Assembly (NCBI GenBank): GCA_013331795.1
Contig: DUFP01000023.1
Location: forward strand, 1,144 to 35,599
Origin: Nanobdellota archaeon
GTDB taxonomy: Archaea; Nanobdellota; Nanobdellia; SCGC-AAA011-G17; GW2011-AR17
Length of the DNA stretch: 34,456 nucleotides
Direction: 5' to 3'
Part shown: positions 16,250 to 24,367 of the stretch, piece after piece
Position numbering within the stretch: position 1 is the stretch's first letter
Layout of the letters: every line of letters starts with the position of its first letter
Program-made: the position numbers and the translations under genes
The notes under the pieces: model-generated
The model's database searches: none
What the model was told of the DNA's origin: nothing
Seen by the model: the letters and a program-made list of their open reading frames with translations, nothing else

Positions 16250-16456
16250 CCTAGAGCTTTTTATTGTTTTTAGTTTAGCTATTTTTTCTTTTCCACCAGG
16301 CATAGCTTCAATTCTTTTTAAAGCAGCATTCGCCATTTCAAACTGATCATTAAGAAACCTTGTATGTTGCTCTCTCCAAGTCTCTGGATTATCTTTTATA
16401 TATTTTGCCCATCTTTCTATTTGTTCCAAACGTGAAGGATCTAATTTAGTTTCCAT
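16244..16456 (-). CDS. Small helical protein coupled to the nucleotidyltransferase
   Basis: This 70-residue protein is highly charged and helical (RLEQIERWAKYIKDNPETWREQ ... ALKRIEAMPGGKEKI). It overlaps the upstream nucleotidyltransferase gene by 16 nt and is certainly co-transcribed. Small helical partners beside MNT/AbiEii-type nucleotidyltransferases are often the antitoxin or toxin of a pair, but here the order (NTase first) and sequence do not match a family I can name. The stop lies beside the ThiF promoter element. It might also be a simple accessory subunit. Confidence 0.65.
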   Translation of the reverse strand: METKLDPSRLEQIERWAKYIKDNPETWREQHTRFLNDQFEMANAALKRIEAMPGGKEKIAKLKTIKSSRR

Positions 16457-17001
16457 TTTCTTATCAAAAGCTTTATACCACTTATCTTTTCTTCATCTAT
16501 TTGATCTTTATATATCAATCGCAAATGCTTTGCATCTTCTAAGTCCTTTTCACTTTTTAAATATTCTTCTTTAAATGCAATATTCATTTCAATGGAGCTA
16601 AACCATACATCTACTTGAGTGAAAGGAATCTTCTGCCTTGTTTTTATTTGATAATTATCTAGTGGATTTTTTGCAAATTTTATTTCCATCTCAGGCAAAT
16701 ATTGTTCTTTTTTATGGTAACGAATACTTGTTTTTTCTTCTAAATAATCCTTATAGAGCTCTTCTGCTTCTAGATCTTGTACACAAATAAAATTCTCTTT
16801 TAGAAGCTCTTCATGTAGCTTCCTAAAAGTCTCCAAAGGAATATGTTCTATAATCATATCTATATCCTCTGTTCCCCTTGAACGACCAGAAGCTATTGCT
16901 ACATACCCGGAAACAATGATATATTTACAGTATTTATCTACAATTGAACAAAAATGCTCGCAAAATGTTTTTAGAATGTTTGTGTCAGCTATTTCTCTCA
17001 T
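16441..17001 (-). CDS. Nucleotidyltransferase-fold protein (MNT/AbiEii-like)
   Basis: This 186-residue protein has a pol-beta-type nucleotidyltransferase core: YIIVSGYVAIASGRSRGTEDIDMII (about residues 29-53) gives the G-S/G-R-x-T-x-D-[IV]-D pattern with two metal-binding Asp (ED-I-D), and a later strand VDVWFSS supplies the third acid. The helical C-terminal part ends in KDLEDAKHLRLI, a feature of proteins annotated as nucleotidyltransferases of the DUF6036/AbiEii kind. Some of these are toxins that modify tRNA ends; others have other nucleotidyl transfer roles. It is followed by a 70-aa coupled gene. Toxin-antitoxin is a possibility, not a demonstrated role. Confidence 0.72.
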   Translation of the reverse strand: MREIADTNILKTFCEHFCSIVDKYCKYIIVSGYVAIASGRSRGTEDIDMIIEHIPLETFRKLHEELLKENFICVQDLEAEELYKDYLEEKTSIRYHKKEQYLPEMEIKFAKNPLDNYQIKTRQKIPFTQVDVWFSSIEMNIAFKEEYLKSEKDLEDAKHLRLIYKDQIDEEKISGIKLLIRKWKLN

Positions 17002-17025
17002 CTTTCTGGTTAGGGGATATTTCTA

Positions 17026-17038
17026 TAAAAAACTATCG
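17026..17038 (-). promoter_or_regulatory. Promoter element of the nucleotidyltransferase gene (repeat of 16237-16249)
   Basis: Minus strand CGATAGTTTTTTA followed by TAG. It ends 25 nt before the start at 17001, identical in sequence and spacing to the element upstream of the ThiF gene. It fits a BRE-TATA promoter core. Confidence 0.55.
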
Positions 17039-17100
17039 ACTAGGGTTAAATATTCTCTCACCCACAGATTTTTAAAGGTTTTTTGGCTCTTTTTTTGGCT

Positions 17101-19023
17101 ATGCAGTTCTCTGATCTCATTAAAAAATTGAAGGCATATGAAAAAAAGCCTGATTTTCCTTTAATCAAGAGAGCCTATGCCTTTGCAGAAAAAGCACATG
17201 AAGGACAGAGGAGAGCAACTGGAGAGGCCTATATTGAACATCCACTGCATGTTGCATGTATTCTTGCGGATTTGAAACTTGATGATGTTACTATTGCTGC
17301 AGCACTGCTTCATGATGTTGTAGAAGATACAGAATTCACTCAAAAAGACATTACAAATGAATTTGGAAAAGAAATAGCACAGATTGTTGAAGGGATGACA
17401 AAAATTAAAACTTTAAAGAACCTTTCCAGAGAGGATTATCATGCAGAAACTATTCGAAAAGTTATTCTTGCTTCTGTAAAAGATATTCGTATTATTTTAA
17501 TCAAACTTGCAGACAGATTGCATAATATGCGGACTATTAGTGTTTTTCGAGAGGAAAAAAGGCAGAGAATTGCCAGTGATGCTTTAGAAGTCTATGCACC
17601 TATTGCACACAAACTGGGTATCGCAAGTATCAAATGGGAAATGGAAGACCTTGCATTTGAACAGCTACACCCAGATATTTATGTTGATATAAATAAAAAA
17701 ATACAGCAATCCCACAAAGAACGAGAAAAAGAAATTGCAAAGATTAAACGTCTCCTCCAAGAGGAGTTACAAGGGACAAAAATTAGCTGTGATATTTCTG
17801 GAAGACCAAAACATATTTACAGTATTTATAGAAAAATGTATAAAAAAAATAAAAGTTTTGAAGAAATTTATGATCTGAGTGCATTACGAATTATTACAGA
17901 TACTGTACGACACTGTTATGAGCTTCTAGGAATTATTCACAATATTTGGACACCAATCCCTAAAGAATTTGATGATTATATTGCAACACCAAAATCAAAT
18001 ATGTATCAATCTTTACATACTGTGGTCATTGGACCTATGAATAAACCTGTAGAGATTCAAATCAGAACAGAAGAAATGCACGAAATTGCAGAGCAAGGTA
18101 TTGCTGCACACTGGAAATACAAAGGCCATGGCTCTGATAATGAATTTGATCAGAAATTGAAATGGATGATAGAAGTTAATGAACTACAGAAAGATTCTGA
18201 AGATGCAAAAGAATTCTTAAAAATGCTGCACATTGATTTTTTTGAAGATGAAATATTTACTTTTACGCCTAAAGGAAAAGTTATTGAACTTCCTAAAGGT
18301 GCAGGGATTTTAGATTTTGCATATGGAGTACACTCTGATCTTGGAGATAAATGCATCGCTGCAAAAGTAAATGGGCTTTTTGTTCCTCTACGAGCAACTT
18401 TACGAAATGGAGACAGAGTTGAGATTATCACTGCAAAAAATCAACATCCCTCGCGAGATTGGCTAAAAATTGTCAAGACTTCTAAAGCTGCATCTAAAAT
18501 TAAAAGATATATTACCCTCACACAAAAAGTTCCTGTACAAAGCTTCAAAAAAGAAGAAGAAATAAAAAAAGAATTAGAAGCATGGATTATTGATGTAGAT
18601 AGTATGTCAAAGCCAGAAATTTTACTTTCTAAATGTTGTAGGCCTACTCCAGGGGATAAGATTATTGGATTCTCACGAAGCATTGGGAAAGTGAATATCC
18701 ATAGAAATGACTGTAGTGCTGTAAAAAGAAGAGTCGCTGATAGAAAAAAAGTTACTGTCCGATGGGTAGATAGCATTGGAAGAACTGTTGAAATCAAAGT
18801 TGATGCAGAAAATCGCACAGGACTCTTTGCAGAGATTCTCAATACACTCATTGCACAAAGTACTTCCATTAAGCATGCACATGCAAAAGCTATGGGTGAC
18901 CAATTTGTTGAATGCAGCTTTGAAATGGAAACAGCAGGTCTTGAGCATCTGCAGGATTTGATTAAACGATTACGAAGAATTTCTGGTGTAAGGCATGTGT
19001 TTATTGGAAATATGAGCTCTTAA
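17101..19023 (+). CDS. Long RelA/SpoT homolog (bifunctional (p)ppGpp synthetase/hydrolase)
   Basis: This ~640-residue protein makes and degrades the alarmone (p)ppGpp. Domain order is HD hydrolase (IEHPLHVACILADL, ALLHDVVEDT, LADRLHNMRT), then synthetase (RPKHIYSIYRKM, YDLSALRII, YQSLHTVVIGP, EIQIRT, GIAAHWKYK), then TGS (EIFTFTPKGKVIELPKG), a helical/zinc-finger-like CCRP segment (SKCCRPTPGD) and a C-terminal ACT domain. All catalytic residues I can check are intact on both sides, so it should be bifunctional, as in bacterial Rel. Start chosen at 17101, six codons inside the longest reading, because a TATA-like ATTTTTAAAG lies about 25-30 nt upstream. RSH proteins are uncommon in archaea, so transfer from bacteria is likely. 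Confidence 0.94.
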   Translation: MQFSDLIKKLKAYEKKPDFPLIKRAYAFAEKAHEGQRRATGEAYIEHPLHVACILADLKLDDVTIAAALLHDVVEDTEFTQKDITNEFGKEIAQIVEGMTKIKTLKNLSREDYHAETIRKVILASVKDIRIILIKLADRLHNMRTISVFREEKRQRIASDALEVYAPIAHKLGIASIKWEMEDLAFEQLHPDIYVDINKKIQQSHKEREKEIAKIKRLLQEELQGTKISCDISGRPKHIYSIYRKMYKKNKSFEEIYDLSALRIITDTVRHCYELLGIIHNIWTPIPKEFDDYIATPKSNMYQSLHTVVIGPMNKPVEIQIRTEEMHEIAEQGIAAHWKYKGHGSDNEFDQKLKWMIEVNELQKDSEDAKEFLKMLHIDFFEDEIFTFTPKGKVIELPKGAGILDFAYGVHSDLGDKCIAAKVNGLFVPLRATLRNGDRVEIITAKNQHPSRDWLKIVKTSKAASKIKRYITLTQKVPVQSFKKEEEIKKELEAWIIDVDSMSKPEILLSKCCRPTPGDKIIGFSRSIGKVNIHRNDCSAVKRRVADRKKVTVRWVDSIGRTVEIKVDAENRTGLFAEILNTLIAQSTSIKHAHAKAMGDQFVECSFEMETAGLEHLQDLIKRLRRISGVRHVFIGNMSS

Positions 19024-19037
19024 AAAAAAGAAAAAAA

Positions 19038-19973
19038 TTAAGAAGAAATTTTTGCAAGCTCCTCTTCAATCACTTTTTGGAATGTGGAAAATTTTTCATT
19101 TCCAGATATTCTTTGTTCACCAATAAAAAAGGTTGGTGTACTGGAGACTCCTAAAGCAATTCCTTCTTGCTGATCAGCTGCAACTTCTTCTGCCATTGCA
19201 TCTGAATCAAGGCACTCATCAAATGCTTCTGTGTCTAAGCCAAGATCTTCAGCATACTGTTTGAGGTTCTTTTCTTTTAGAGAATCTTGATTTTCAAAGA
19301 GTGTATCATGATATTCATTAAATTTTCCTTGAAGATTTGCACATTTTGCTGCTTCTGCTGCCTTCTGTCCATTCTCATGACTCGGAATGGGAAACGTTTT
19401 GTAGACTAATTTTACATCTTCTGGATATGCATCAAGAATTAATTTCATTGTCCAATAGACTTGCCCACAATAAGGACATTCAAAATCAGAATATTCTACA
19501 ATGCTTAAGGTTGCATTTGGATTTCCCACGATGAGATCCCCACTTGCTTCTCTTGAGGGAATATCTGCTTCTTCTGTTATTGTTTCTTCAGATTGAAAAT
19601 CACTTATATCAATTGCACTTGGAAAAAGTAGTTCCCCATCTTTTGTTACATACAATGTTGCATTTTCTTTTTCTTCTGATGTTTCTGAAGAAATTACAAG
19701 CTCTAATTTATAGAGATCATTTTCTTCTGTTGCTGATTCTAAACTTGCTGTTGCAAAACCTGCGAGAAGATTTTCATTCAAAAAAGCTACTGCTCTTTCT
19801 GAAGCCTGTTCCTGAGATTGCTCAGTCATTTTTCCAGGTAAGCCATACGTGTAAACCCCTATAATCATAAGTACAAGAAGTAGCAAAGTACTCCATTTCC
19901 AAAATCCTGATTGGGCCATTCTATTCCTCCTTACATTTTCTTTATGTTCTGTTAAAAAAGTATCCTTATCCAT
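19038..19973 (-). CDS. Membrane-anchored DsbA-like thiol oxidoreductase
   Basis: This 311-residue protein has a short charged N terminus, one membrane helix (about 25-43), an extracellular N-terminal domain (~50-140) and a DsbA/thioredoxin-4 domain. The active site is CPYC (Cys166, Cys169) in EYSDFECPYCGQ, with the cis-proline loop SSTPTF near residue 280. Another cysteine pair lies in the helical insert. It probably forms or isomerises disulfides in exported proteins. Two starts are possible: 19973, preceded by GGGGAGG, and an in-frame ATG at 19919, preceded by AAGGAGG. Both are strong ribosome-binding sites; the second would remove most of the cytoplasmic tail. No DsbB/VKOR partner is visible here. 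Confidence 0.9.
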   Translation of the reverse strand: MDKDTFLTEHKENVRRNRMAQSGFWKWSTLLLLVLMIIGVYTYGLPGKMTEQSQEQASERAVAFLNENLLAGFATASLESATEENDLYKLELVISSETSEEKENATLYVTKDGELLFPSAIDISDFQSEETITEEADIPSREASGDLIVGNPNATLSIVEYSDFECPYCGQVYWTMKLILDAYPEDVKLVYKTFPIPSHENGQKAAEAAKCANLQGKFNEYHDTLFENQDSLKEKNLKQYAEDLGLDTEAFDECLDSDAMAEEVAADQQEGIALGVSSTPTFFIGEQRISGNEKFSTFQKVIEEELAKISS

Positions 19974-20088
19974 CTTGATACCTCCCCAAATGAAAAGAAA
20001 ATTAAAAGAGTCTATTTAAAGATTTATGTTTTTTATAATCAAAGCATATTTTTAAAGGAAAAAGAACATATACATTCTCGAAACATAG

Positions 20089-20098
20089 TTTTTATAAA
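20089..20098 (+). promoter_or_regulatory. TATA box for the FAD oxidase gene
   Basis: TTTTTATAAA ends about 23 nt before the ATG at 20122, so a leaderless mRNA is likely. Confidence 0.55.
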
Positions 20099-20121
20099 GC
20101 ATCTTTCTATCAAAATCGCGT

Positions 20122-21282
20122 ATGAAATTACAAGAAATTTTTAGCCCAAAGGAATATTCCCATTCTGATGTAGATAAAATGGTTTATTCTAGAGATGCTT
20201 CAGAATTTGAAGGTGAGTGCCAAGCAGTTGTATGGCCAACGAGCAAAGAACAGATTATACATATGTTGAAATTTGGAAGCAGTGATGGTACACATTTTAG
20301 TGTACGAGGAGCAGCAAGCAATACTTTTGGAGCATGTGTAGCAACACGTTCTGTTGTTGTTGATATGTCACGCTTGCATAAGGTTCTCGAATGGGGCTCA
20401 GATTTTGTTGTTGTGGAAAGTGGTATCCTGCTTAGTGATCTTTTGCGAAGCTTAGAAAAGAAAAAATTAATTTTTCCTATTAAGCCTTTGGAACACCCTG
20501 TTTGTACAATAGGAGGAATGCTGGCAATGAATTGTTATGGGCTTGATGTGTATTATGGCCCAATTGCACAGTGGGTAGAAGAGCTAGAAGTTATTACAGG
20601 AAAAGGAGATAGAATACTTGTTTCTGGTGCGCAAATAAAAGATTTTATTGGGATGGAAGGGAATACAGGGATTATTTACAGTGCGAAACTTAAACTCCTA
20701 CAAGAGCCTCAAGAAAAAACAGTCTCCATTTTCAAATTTAACACTCTTAGTGCAATGATGGATAAGGTTCTTATTCTTGATAAAAACCCACAGGTTCTTT
20801 CTATAGAATATTTTGATGACTATTGTTCCAATTTTTTACAATTAGGGCAAGCCTTTCATTTGCTTGTTGAATATAAAAATGATTCAGGACTTATCAAAAA
20901 CTCTGAAGAGATAGAAAAAATTGATGAAATGAAAGAAAAACTCCAGCATATGCTTGTCAATAAAAAATATACTCAGAAAGAAGATCCTAAAATCCCTCTG
21001 GAGCAAATACCCAAATTTCTTCATTGGGCACAGAAAAATGGTGTCCCTTGTTTTGGACATATGAAATTGCGTATACTCCATCCTTGTCTTCGAGAAGGAT
21101 CCAAGCTTCATTCAGAAATGTATCCTTTTATTCAAAGTCTTGGAGGAGAAATTGTTGGGCAATATGGCACTGGAATGAAAAGAAAAAGATTTGTCAGCCT
21201 AGATAAAAAAATAAAATATAAGAATCTAAAAGAGAAATATGATCCTTCTAAAATTTTAAACCGTGGCGTACTTTTTGATTAA
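20122..21282 (+). CDS. FAD-binding oxidase/dehydrogenase of the GlcD (VAO/PCMH) family
   Basis: This 386-residue protein has the FAD-binding PCMH fold: VVWPTSKEQIIHMLKF, then FSVRGAASNTFGA (pyrophosphate contact), VVVDMSRL, VESGILLSDL, the GGMLAMNCYGLDVYYGP segment and IGMEGNTGIIYSAKLKLL. The C-terminal end KYDPSKILNRG is the usual family finish. Relatives oxidise 2-hydroxy acids (glycolate, D-lactate) or aldonolactones. It is shorter than bacterial GlcD (~490) because the substrate-cap domain is reduced, and no Fe-S or quinone partner gene adjoins it. Substrate is not predictable from this sequence. Confidence 0.88.
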   Translation: MKLQEIFSPKEYSHSDVDKMVYSRDASEFEGECQAVVWPTSKEQIIHMLKFGSSDGTHFSVRGAASNTFGACVATRSVVVDMSRLHKVLEWGSDFVVVESGILLSDLLRSLEKKKLIFPIKPLEHPVCTIGGMLAMNCYGLDVYYGPIAQWVEELEVITGKGDRILVSGAQIKDFIGMEGNTGIIYSAKLKLLQEPQEKTVSIFKFNTLSAMMDKVLILDKNPQVLSIEYFDDYCSNFLQLGQAFHLLVEYKNDSGLIKNSEEIEKIDEMKEKLQHMLVNKKYTQKEDPKIPLEQIPKFLHWAQKNGVPCFGHMKLRILHPCLREGSKLHSEMYPFIQSLGGEIVGQYGTGMKRKRFVSLDKKIKYKNLKEKYDPSKILNRGVLFD

Positions 21283-21563
21283 TAGCCTTGCAATTCCTGT
21301 ATACACTTCTCTAGACTTTCAGGATAGGAATTCAAAGGAAAATACTCTTTTATTTCTTTAAAAAAATCTTCTCTTTCTAGAATGGGCTCTTCTGAGAAAA
21401 TAAAATTTCTTGTTCTAAATGTATGATTAAGGTCTTTGCACCAAGATTGCAGCTCTACTATTTTTTGGACTTCCTCTAAAGAAAAAGAAATGGAAGTCTC
21501 TTGCTTGATTTCTGGTTTTGGCATACAAGAGACTAGGAGGTTAAGATAAAGGATAGATCTCAT
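21279..21563 (-). CDS. Hypothetical protein coupled to the Ogg2 gene
   Basis: This ~94-residue protein is mostly helical and acidic (SFSLEEVQKIVELQSWCKDLNH, SEEPILEREDFFKEIKEYFP), with an N-terminal hydrophobic stretch and no membrane anchor. Start chosen at 21563, which overlaps the Ogg2 stop (ATGA); a further ATG lies 10 codons upstream. Its 3' end overlaps the convergent FAD oxidase stop by 4 nt. No family recognised. Its position as the last gene of the aIF2 gamma/cmk/ogg run suggests only co-transcription. Confidence 0.6.
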   Translation of the reverse strand: MRSILYLNLLVSCMPKPEIKQETSISFSLEEVQKIVELQSWCKDLNHTFRTRNFIFSEEPILEREDFFKEIKEYFPLNSYPESLEKCIQELQGY

Positions 21564-22183
21564 TTTAATATTTCTCCAGATTTTCTTGACCATAACACAA
21601 AATCTAACTCATCCATACTTATGTTAAGATATTTTGAAAAAAGTTTTAGTTTCTTTTCTAAAATAAGATAGTTCTTTTTATTCATGGTTGGTATTTTTTT
21701 TATAATGCCAAATTCTTGCATTGCCCTCAATACATGTTTGTCTAAGATTGCATAGTCGCTATGGCCCATATTTCTCAGGAAATGAGAACTCTCTTTGTAC
21801 CCAAAGCCCTTTATATTTTCTGCGAGATAGTCTCTTTCAAATTTTATAGGGACATTGCGTGCAAGAAAAATATATTCTGCTCTTTTGTTATAAAAACGGC
21901 AGCTCAATGCATGTAATCTCTCTCTTATCTCCTGCTCTGAGCCTGTAAAGATTACTTCACCAACTCCATTCATTACTCTTGATGCCATTTTTGAGGAAGT
22001 ATTTGCTGCTAAGATACAGAAACATATCTCACGGAATGTTTTTTTTTCATCACGAACTTGCTTGAACTCTTGTAAACGCTCTTTGATTGCTTTCTTATGC
22101 TTTTCGTAGTGATGATATAATTCTTTCCACTTCTCGGATGACTTCTTCCATTGTTTGCTTTGTTGTATCGATGTAGGCATCAT
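21560..22183 (-). CDS. ogg: N-glycosylase/DNA lyase, Ogg2 family (8-oxoguanine repair)
   Basis: This 207-residue protein removes 8-oxoguanine and nicks the abasic site. The signature ICFCILAANTSSKMA near residue 55, the helix-hairpin-helix KGFGYKESSHFLRN (with the catalytic Lys) and LDKHVLRAM (catalytic Asp) match archaeal Ogg2. Length is normal (~200-210). Its first ~30 codons overlap the 3' end of the cytidylate kinase gene in another frame (89 nt), so the true start could be further in; the ATG pair at 22183/22180 is the only obvious one. Confidence 0.92.
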   Translation of the reverse strand: MMPTSIQQSKQWKKSSEKWKELYHHYEKHKKAIKERLQEFKQVRDEKKTFREICFCILAANTSSKMASRVMNGVGEVIFTGSEQEIRERLHALSCRFYNKRAEYIFLARNVPIKFERDYLAENIKGFGYKESSHFLRNMGHSDYAILDKHVLRAMQEFGIIKKIPTMNKKNYLILEKKLKLFSKYLNISMDELDFVLWSRKSGEILK

Positions 22184-22634
22184 AATTTTCTCTCTTCTCT
22201 AAATCTAAATTATATCTTTGTATGTATCTTTTTCTATCTGTTTCCCAACGTTCTTTATTTCTTTGTGCAAGCTCTTCTTCCGTTTCTGCTTTTCCTTCAG
22301 ATTTTCTTGGTTTGAGAAAAATTCTTCGTGCACCTTCCTCATAAGAAACATCTAAAAATACTTTTATTGCATCAGGGATAAAATGGAATGCTAATCTACT
22401 ATCAAAAATAAAATTATCCTCTGTTTTTCCAATCTTTTCAGTTCTTTCATCTACTTTTCTATCAATCTCTTCTGGTGTCACAGAAGAAAAAGCTTCTATT
22501 GTATAGCCCATCCCCATAGCTATTTCTCTCATCATATCACCAGTAGAATAATGCTTTAGATGATATTTCTCTGCTAGGAATTTTGCAATGGTAGATTTTC
22601 CAGAACCAGCACGACCTCCTAAAGTAATTTTCAT
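22095..22634 (-). CDS. cmk: Archaeal cytidylate kinase
   Basis: This 179-residue protein phosphorylates (d)CMP with ATP. It has the P-loop GRAGSGKST (about 7-15), the substrate-binding STGDMMREIA segment, the DSRLAFHFIPDAIKVFLDV strand, and a lid region with RNKERWETDRKRY. Start chosen at 22634, where the ATG overlaps the aIF2 gamma stop (ATGA); four extra codons upstream are unlikely. Cmk near translation genes is a common archaeal arrangement. The 3' end overlaps the ogg gene by 89 nt. Confidence 0.92.
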   Translation of the reverse strand: MKITLGGRAGSGKSTIAKFLAEKYHLKHYSTGDMMREIAMGMGYTIEAFSSVTPEEIDRKVDERTEKIGKTEDNFIFDSRLAFHFIPDAIKVFLDVSYEEGARRIFLKPRKSEGKAETEEELAQRNKERWETDRKRYIQRYNLDLEKRENYDAYIDTTKQTMEEVIREVERIISSLRKA

Positions 22635-23923
22635 TTTATGGTACAATATCCGATTAATCGGAATCTATGACCTACAAGACGAGAAACTGTAATTTTATCT
22701 GTTTTTTCTGCACATACTGGAAGTTTTAATTTTACTGTAAAATAATTTTTAGACAAATCTGTTACTAGACCTACTGTTGTTGAAGAGTTCACATTGAGCA
22801 TAAGATTTTCTCCTTTCTTAATTGGCTCAACTTGTAATTCTTTCTCTGAACCCACAACACGATCAAGCAAATGTGGGACTAGTTGTAATTCTAGATATAC
22901 TTCTGGAAGATGCCCTGGATGACCAACAACATTTCCTGTCAAGGAATCTGATTTTACCAATGCTGGATCAAGTGCAGTAAGCAATGCAATAGATGCACCA
23001 GGATGCGCTTCTTTAAGATCATCATTTCCTGTTCTTATTTTTACAATAGAAGTATTTAGGGAAAGCCAAGAAACTTTTCCTTCTCTTTCTACCTTTCTTC
23101 CTGGGCGAATTTCAATTGCATCTCCTTCTTTGAAAATACCCTGCTTTAATGCACCACCAAGGACTCCACCAACAATCTTTGTATAGTGCACTCCAGGTTT
23201 ATTAATATCAAAACTTCGAGCAATAAACATGATTGGAGATTTTTTGAGATCTCTTTTTGGTGTGAGAAATTGTTCTTCTATTGTTTGAATAAGAAGATCA
23301 ATGTTTACATTATTTTTTGCGGATATAGGGATAATAGGAGCATTTTCTGCTATAGAGCCTTTCACAAAAGCTTTAATCTGCTTGTAATTTTCTAGTGCAT
23401 CCTCTTCTGCAACAAGATCAATTTTATTTTGTACAATGATAATATTTTTTATACCTGAGATTTGTAAGGCCATAAGATGTTCTTTTGTTTGTGGCTGTGG
23501 ACAGAGCTCATCTGCTGCAACTAATAACAAAGCTGCATCCATGATTGCAGAGCCTGAAAGCATTGTTGCCATCAGTGTTTCGTGCCCAGGTGCATCTACA
23601 AAAGAGACTGCACGAAGAAGCTTTGCTTTGCCTTCACAGTTTGCACATTTTTCTGTTGTCCCATATGCCTGCGAAGCTTTACATTTTTCACATTTGTAGA
23701 AGGATGCATTTGCATAGCCTAGACGAATCGTAATTCCTCTCTTAACTTCTTCAGAATGCGTATCTGTCCATTTTCCAGAGAATCTTTCTGTTATGGTTGT
23801 CTTTCCATGGTCAACATGGCCTACCAAACCAATGCTTATCTCTGGCTGTCGGTGCTCCTGCTCTTTTATTTCTTTCTTTTCTTGTTTTCCCTCAGGAGTT
23901 TTTGCTTTTGCCTTTAGCGCCAT
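22631..23923 (-). CDS. Translation initiation factor aIF2 gamma subunit
   Basis: This 430-residue GTPase carries initiator Met-tRNA to the archaeal small subunit. It has G1 GHVDHGKTT, switch I region RGITIRLGYA, the zinc knuckle CEKC...CANC (about residues 77-99), G3 DAPGHE, G4 NKID, G5 SAK, then the two beta-barrel domains. All motifs are intact and length is normal (410-430). An N-terminal ~25-residue Lys/Glu-rich extension precedes the P-loop. Alpha and beta subunits are not in the window. It heads the aIF2 gamma-cmk-ogg run. Confidence 0.97.
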   Translation of the reverse strand: MALKAKAKTPEGKQEKKEIKEQEHRQPEISIGLVGHVDHGKTTITERFSGKWTDTHSEEVKRGITIRLGYANASFYKCEKCKASQAYGTTEKCANCEGKAKLLRAVSFVDAPGHETLMATMLSGSAIMDAALLLVAADELCPQPQTKEHLMALQISGIKNIIIVQNKIDLVAEEDALENYKQIKAFVKGSIAENAPIIPISAKNNVNIDLLIQTIEEQFLTPKRDLKKSPIMFIARSFDINKPGVHYTKIVGGVLGGALKQGIFKEGDAIEIRPGRKVEREGKVSWLSLNTSIVKIRTGNDDLKEAHPGASIALLTALDPALVKSDSLTGNVVGHPGHLPEVYLELQLVPHLLDRVVGSEKELQVEPIKKGENLMLNVNSSTTVGLVTDLSKNYFTVKLKLPVCAEKTDKITVSRLVGHRFRLIGYCTIK

Positions 23924-23944
23924 GTTAAGGACAAAATTTTGATC

Positions 23945-23956
23945 GTTTATAAAGCC
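23945..23956 (-). promoter_or_regulatory. TATA box for the aIF2 gamma gene
   Basis: Minus strand GCTTTATAAACG, about 22-33 nt before the ATG at 23923; archaeal TATA consensus. Confidence 0.6.
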
Positions 23957-24004
23957 TTCTGTGAAGAGAAAGACCTAAATAGGCATATTTTTTAGGATTT
24001 TGTT

Positions 24005-24333
24005 ATGAGCTCTTTAGATCTAGTGTATAAGATTTTTGAAAGAGGAATTAAAGGTTCTGGAAAAGTATATGTTCTTTGCCCTGAGAAATATGTTAAAATT
24101 CAAGTAACCCCCATGATGGTATTCTTATTAATTATTACAATGGTGAGAGCTATGGACAAGAAGGTCTTGATGGTTTGCTTCGAAACATGTTTGCAGATCC
24201 AGAAGTTCTTGCTTTTGGTATGAGTTCTCCTGAAGTAAAAGATCTTCTAGAATGTACTGGGGAGTTTATTTTTGTTAAAGGAAAAGCGCATGCATACAAA
24301 CAAAAAGACACAGGAGAATTAGCTTTATTTTAG
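24005..24333 (+). pseudogene. Small gene interrupted by a frameshift
   Basis: From the ATG at 24005 the reading is a plausible soluble protein up to KYVKIQVT (near 24108). It then becomes an unlikely Met/Leu-rich string and stops at 24223. The -1 frame takes over at the five-C run (24108-24112) and continues as a sensible acidic protein, NYYNGESYGQEGLDGLL to GELALF, ending at 24331-24333. Joining the two gives ~110 residues. So either one base is missing in the C run (assembly or sequencing error), or the gene is decayed, or there is programmed -1 slippage. No family recognised. The gene is convergent with the 94-aa gene at 24368. Confidence 0.6.
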
Positions 24334-24367
24334 TGCAAAAGCTCTAGAAAAATCAGTCGTTTTTGTT

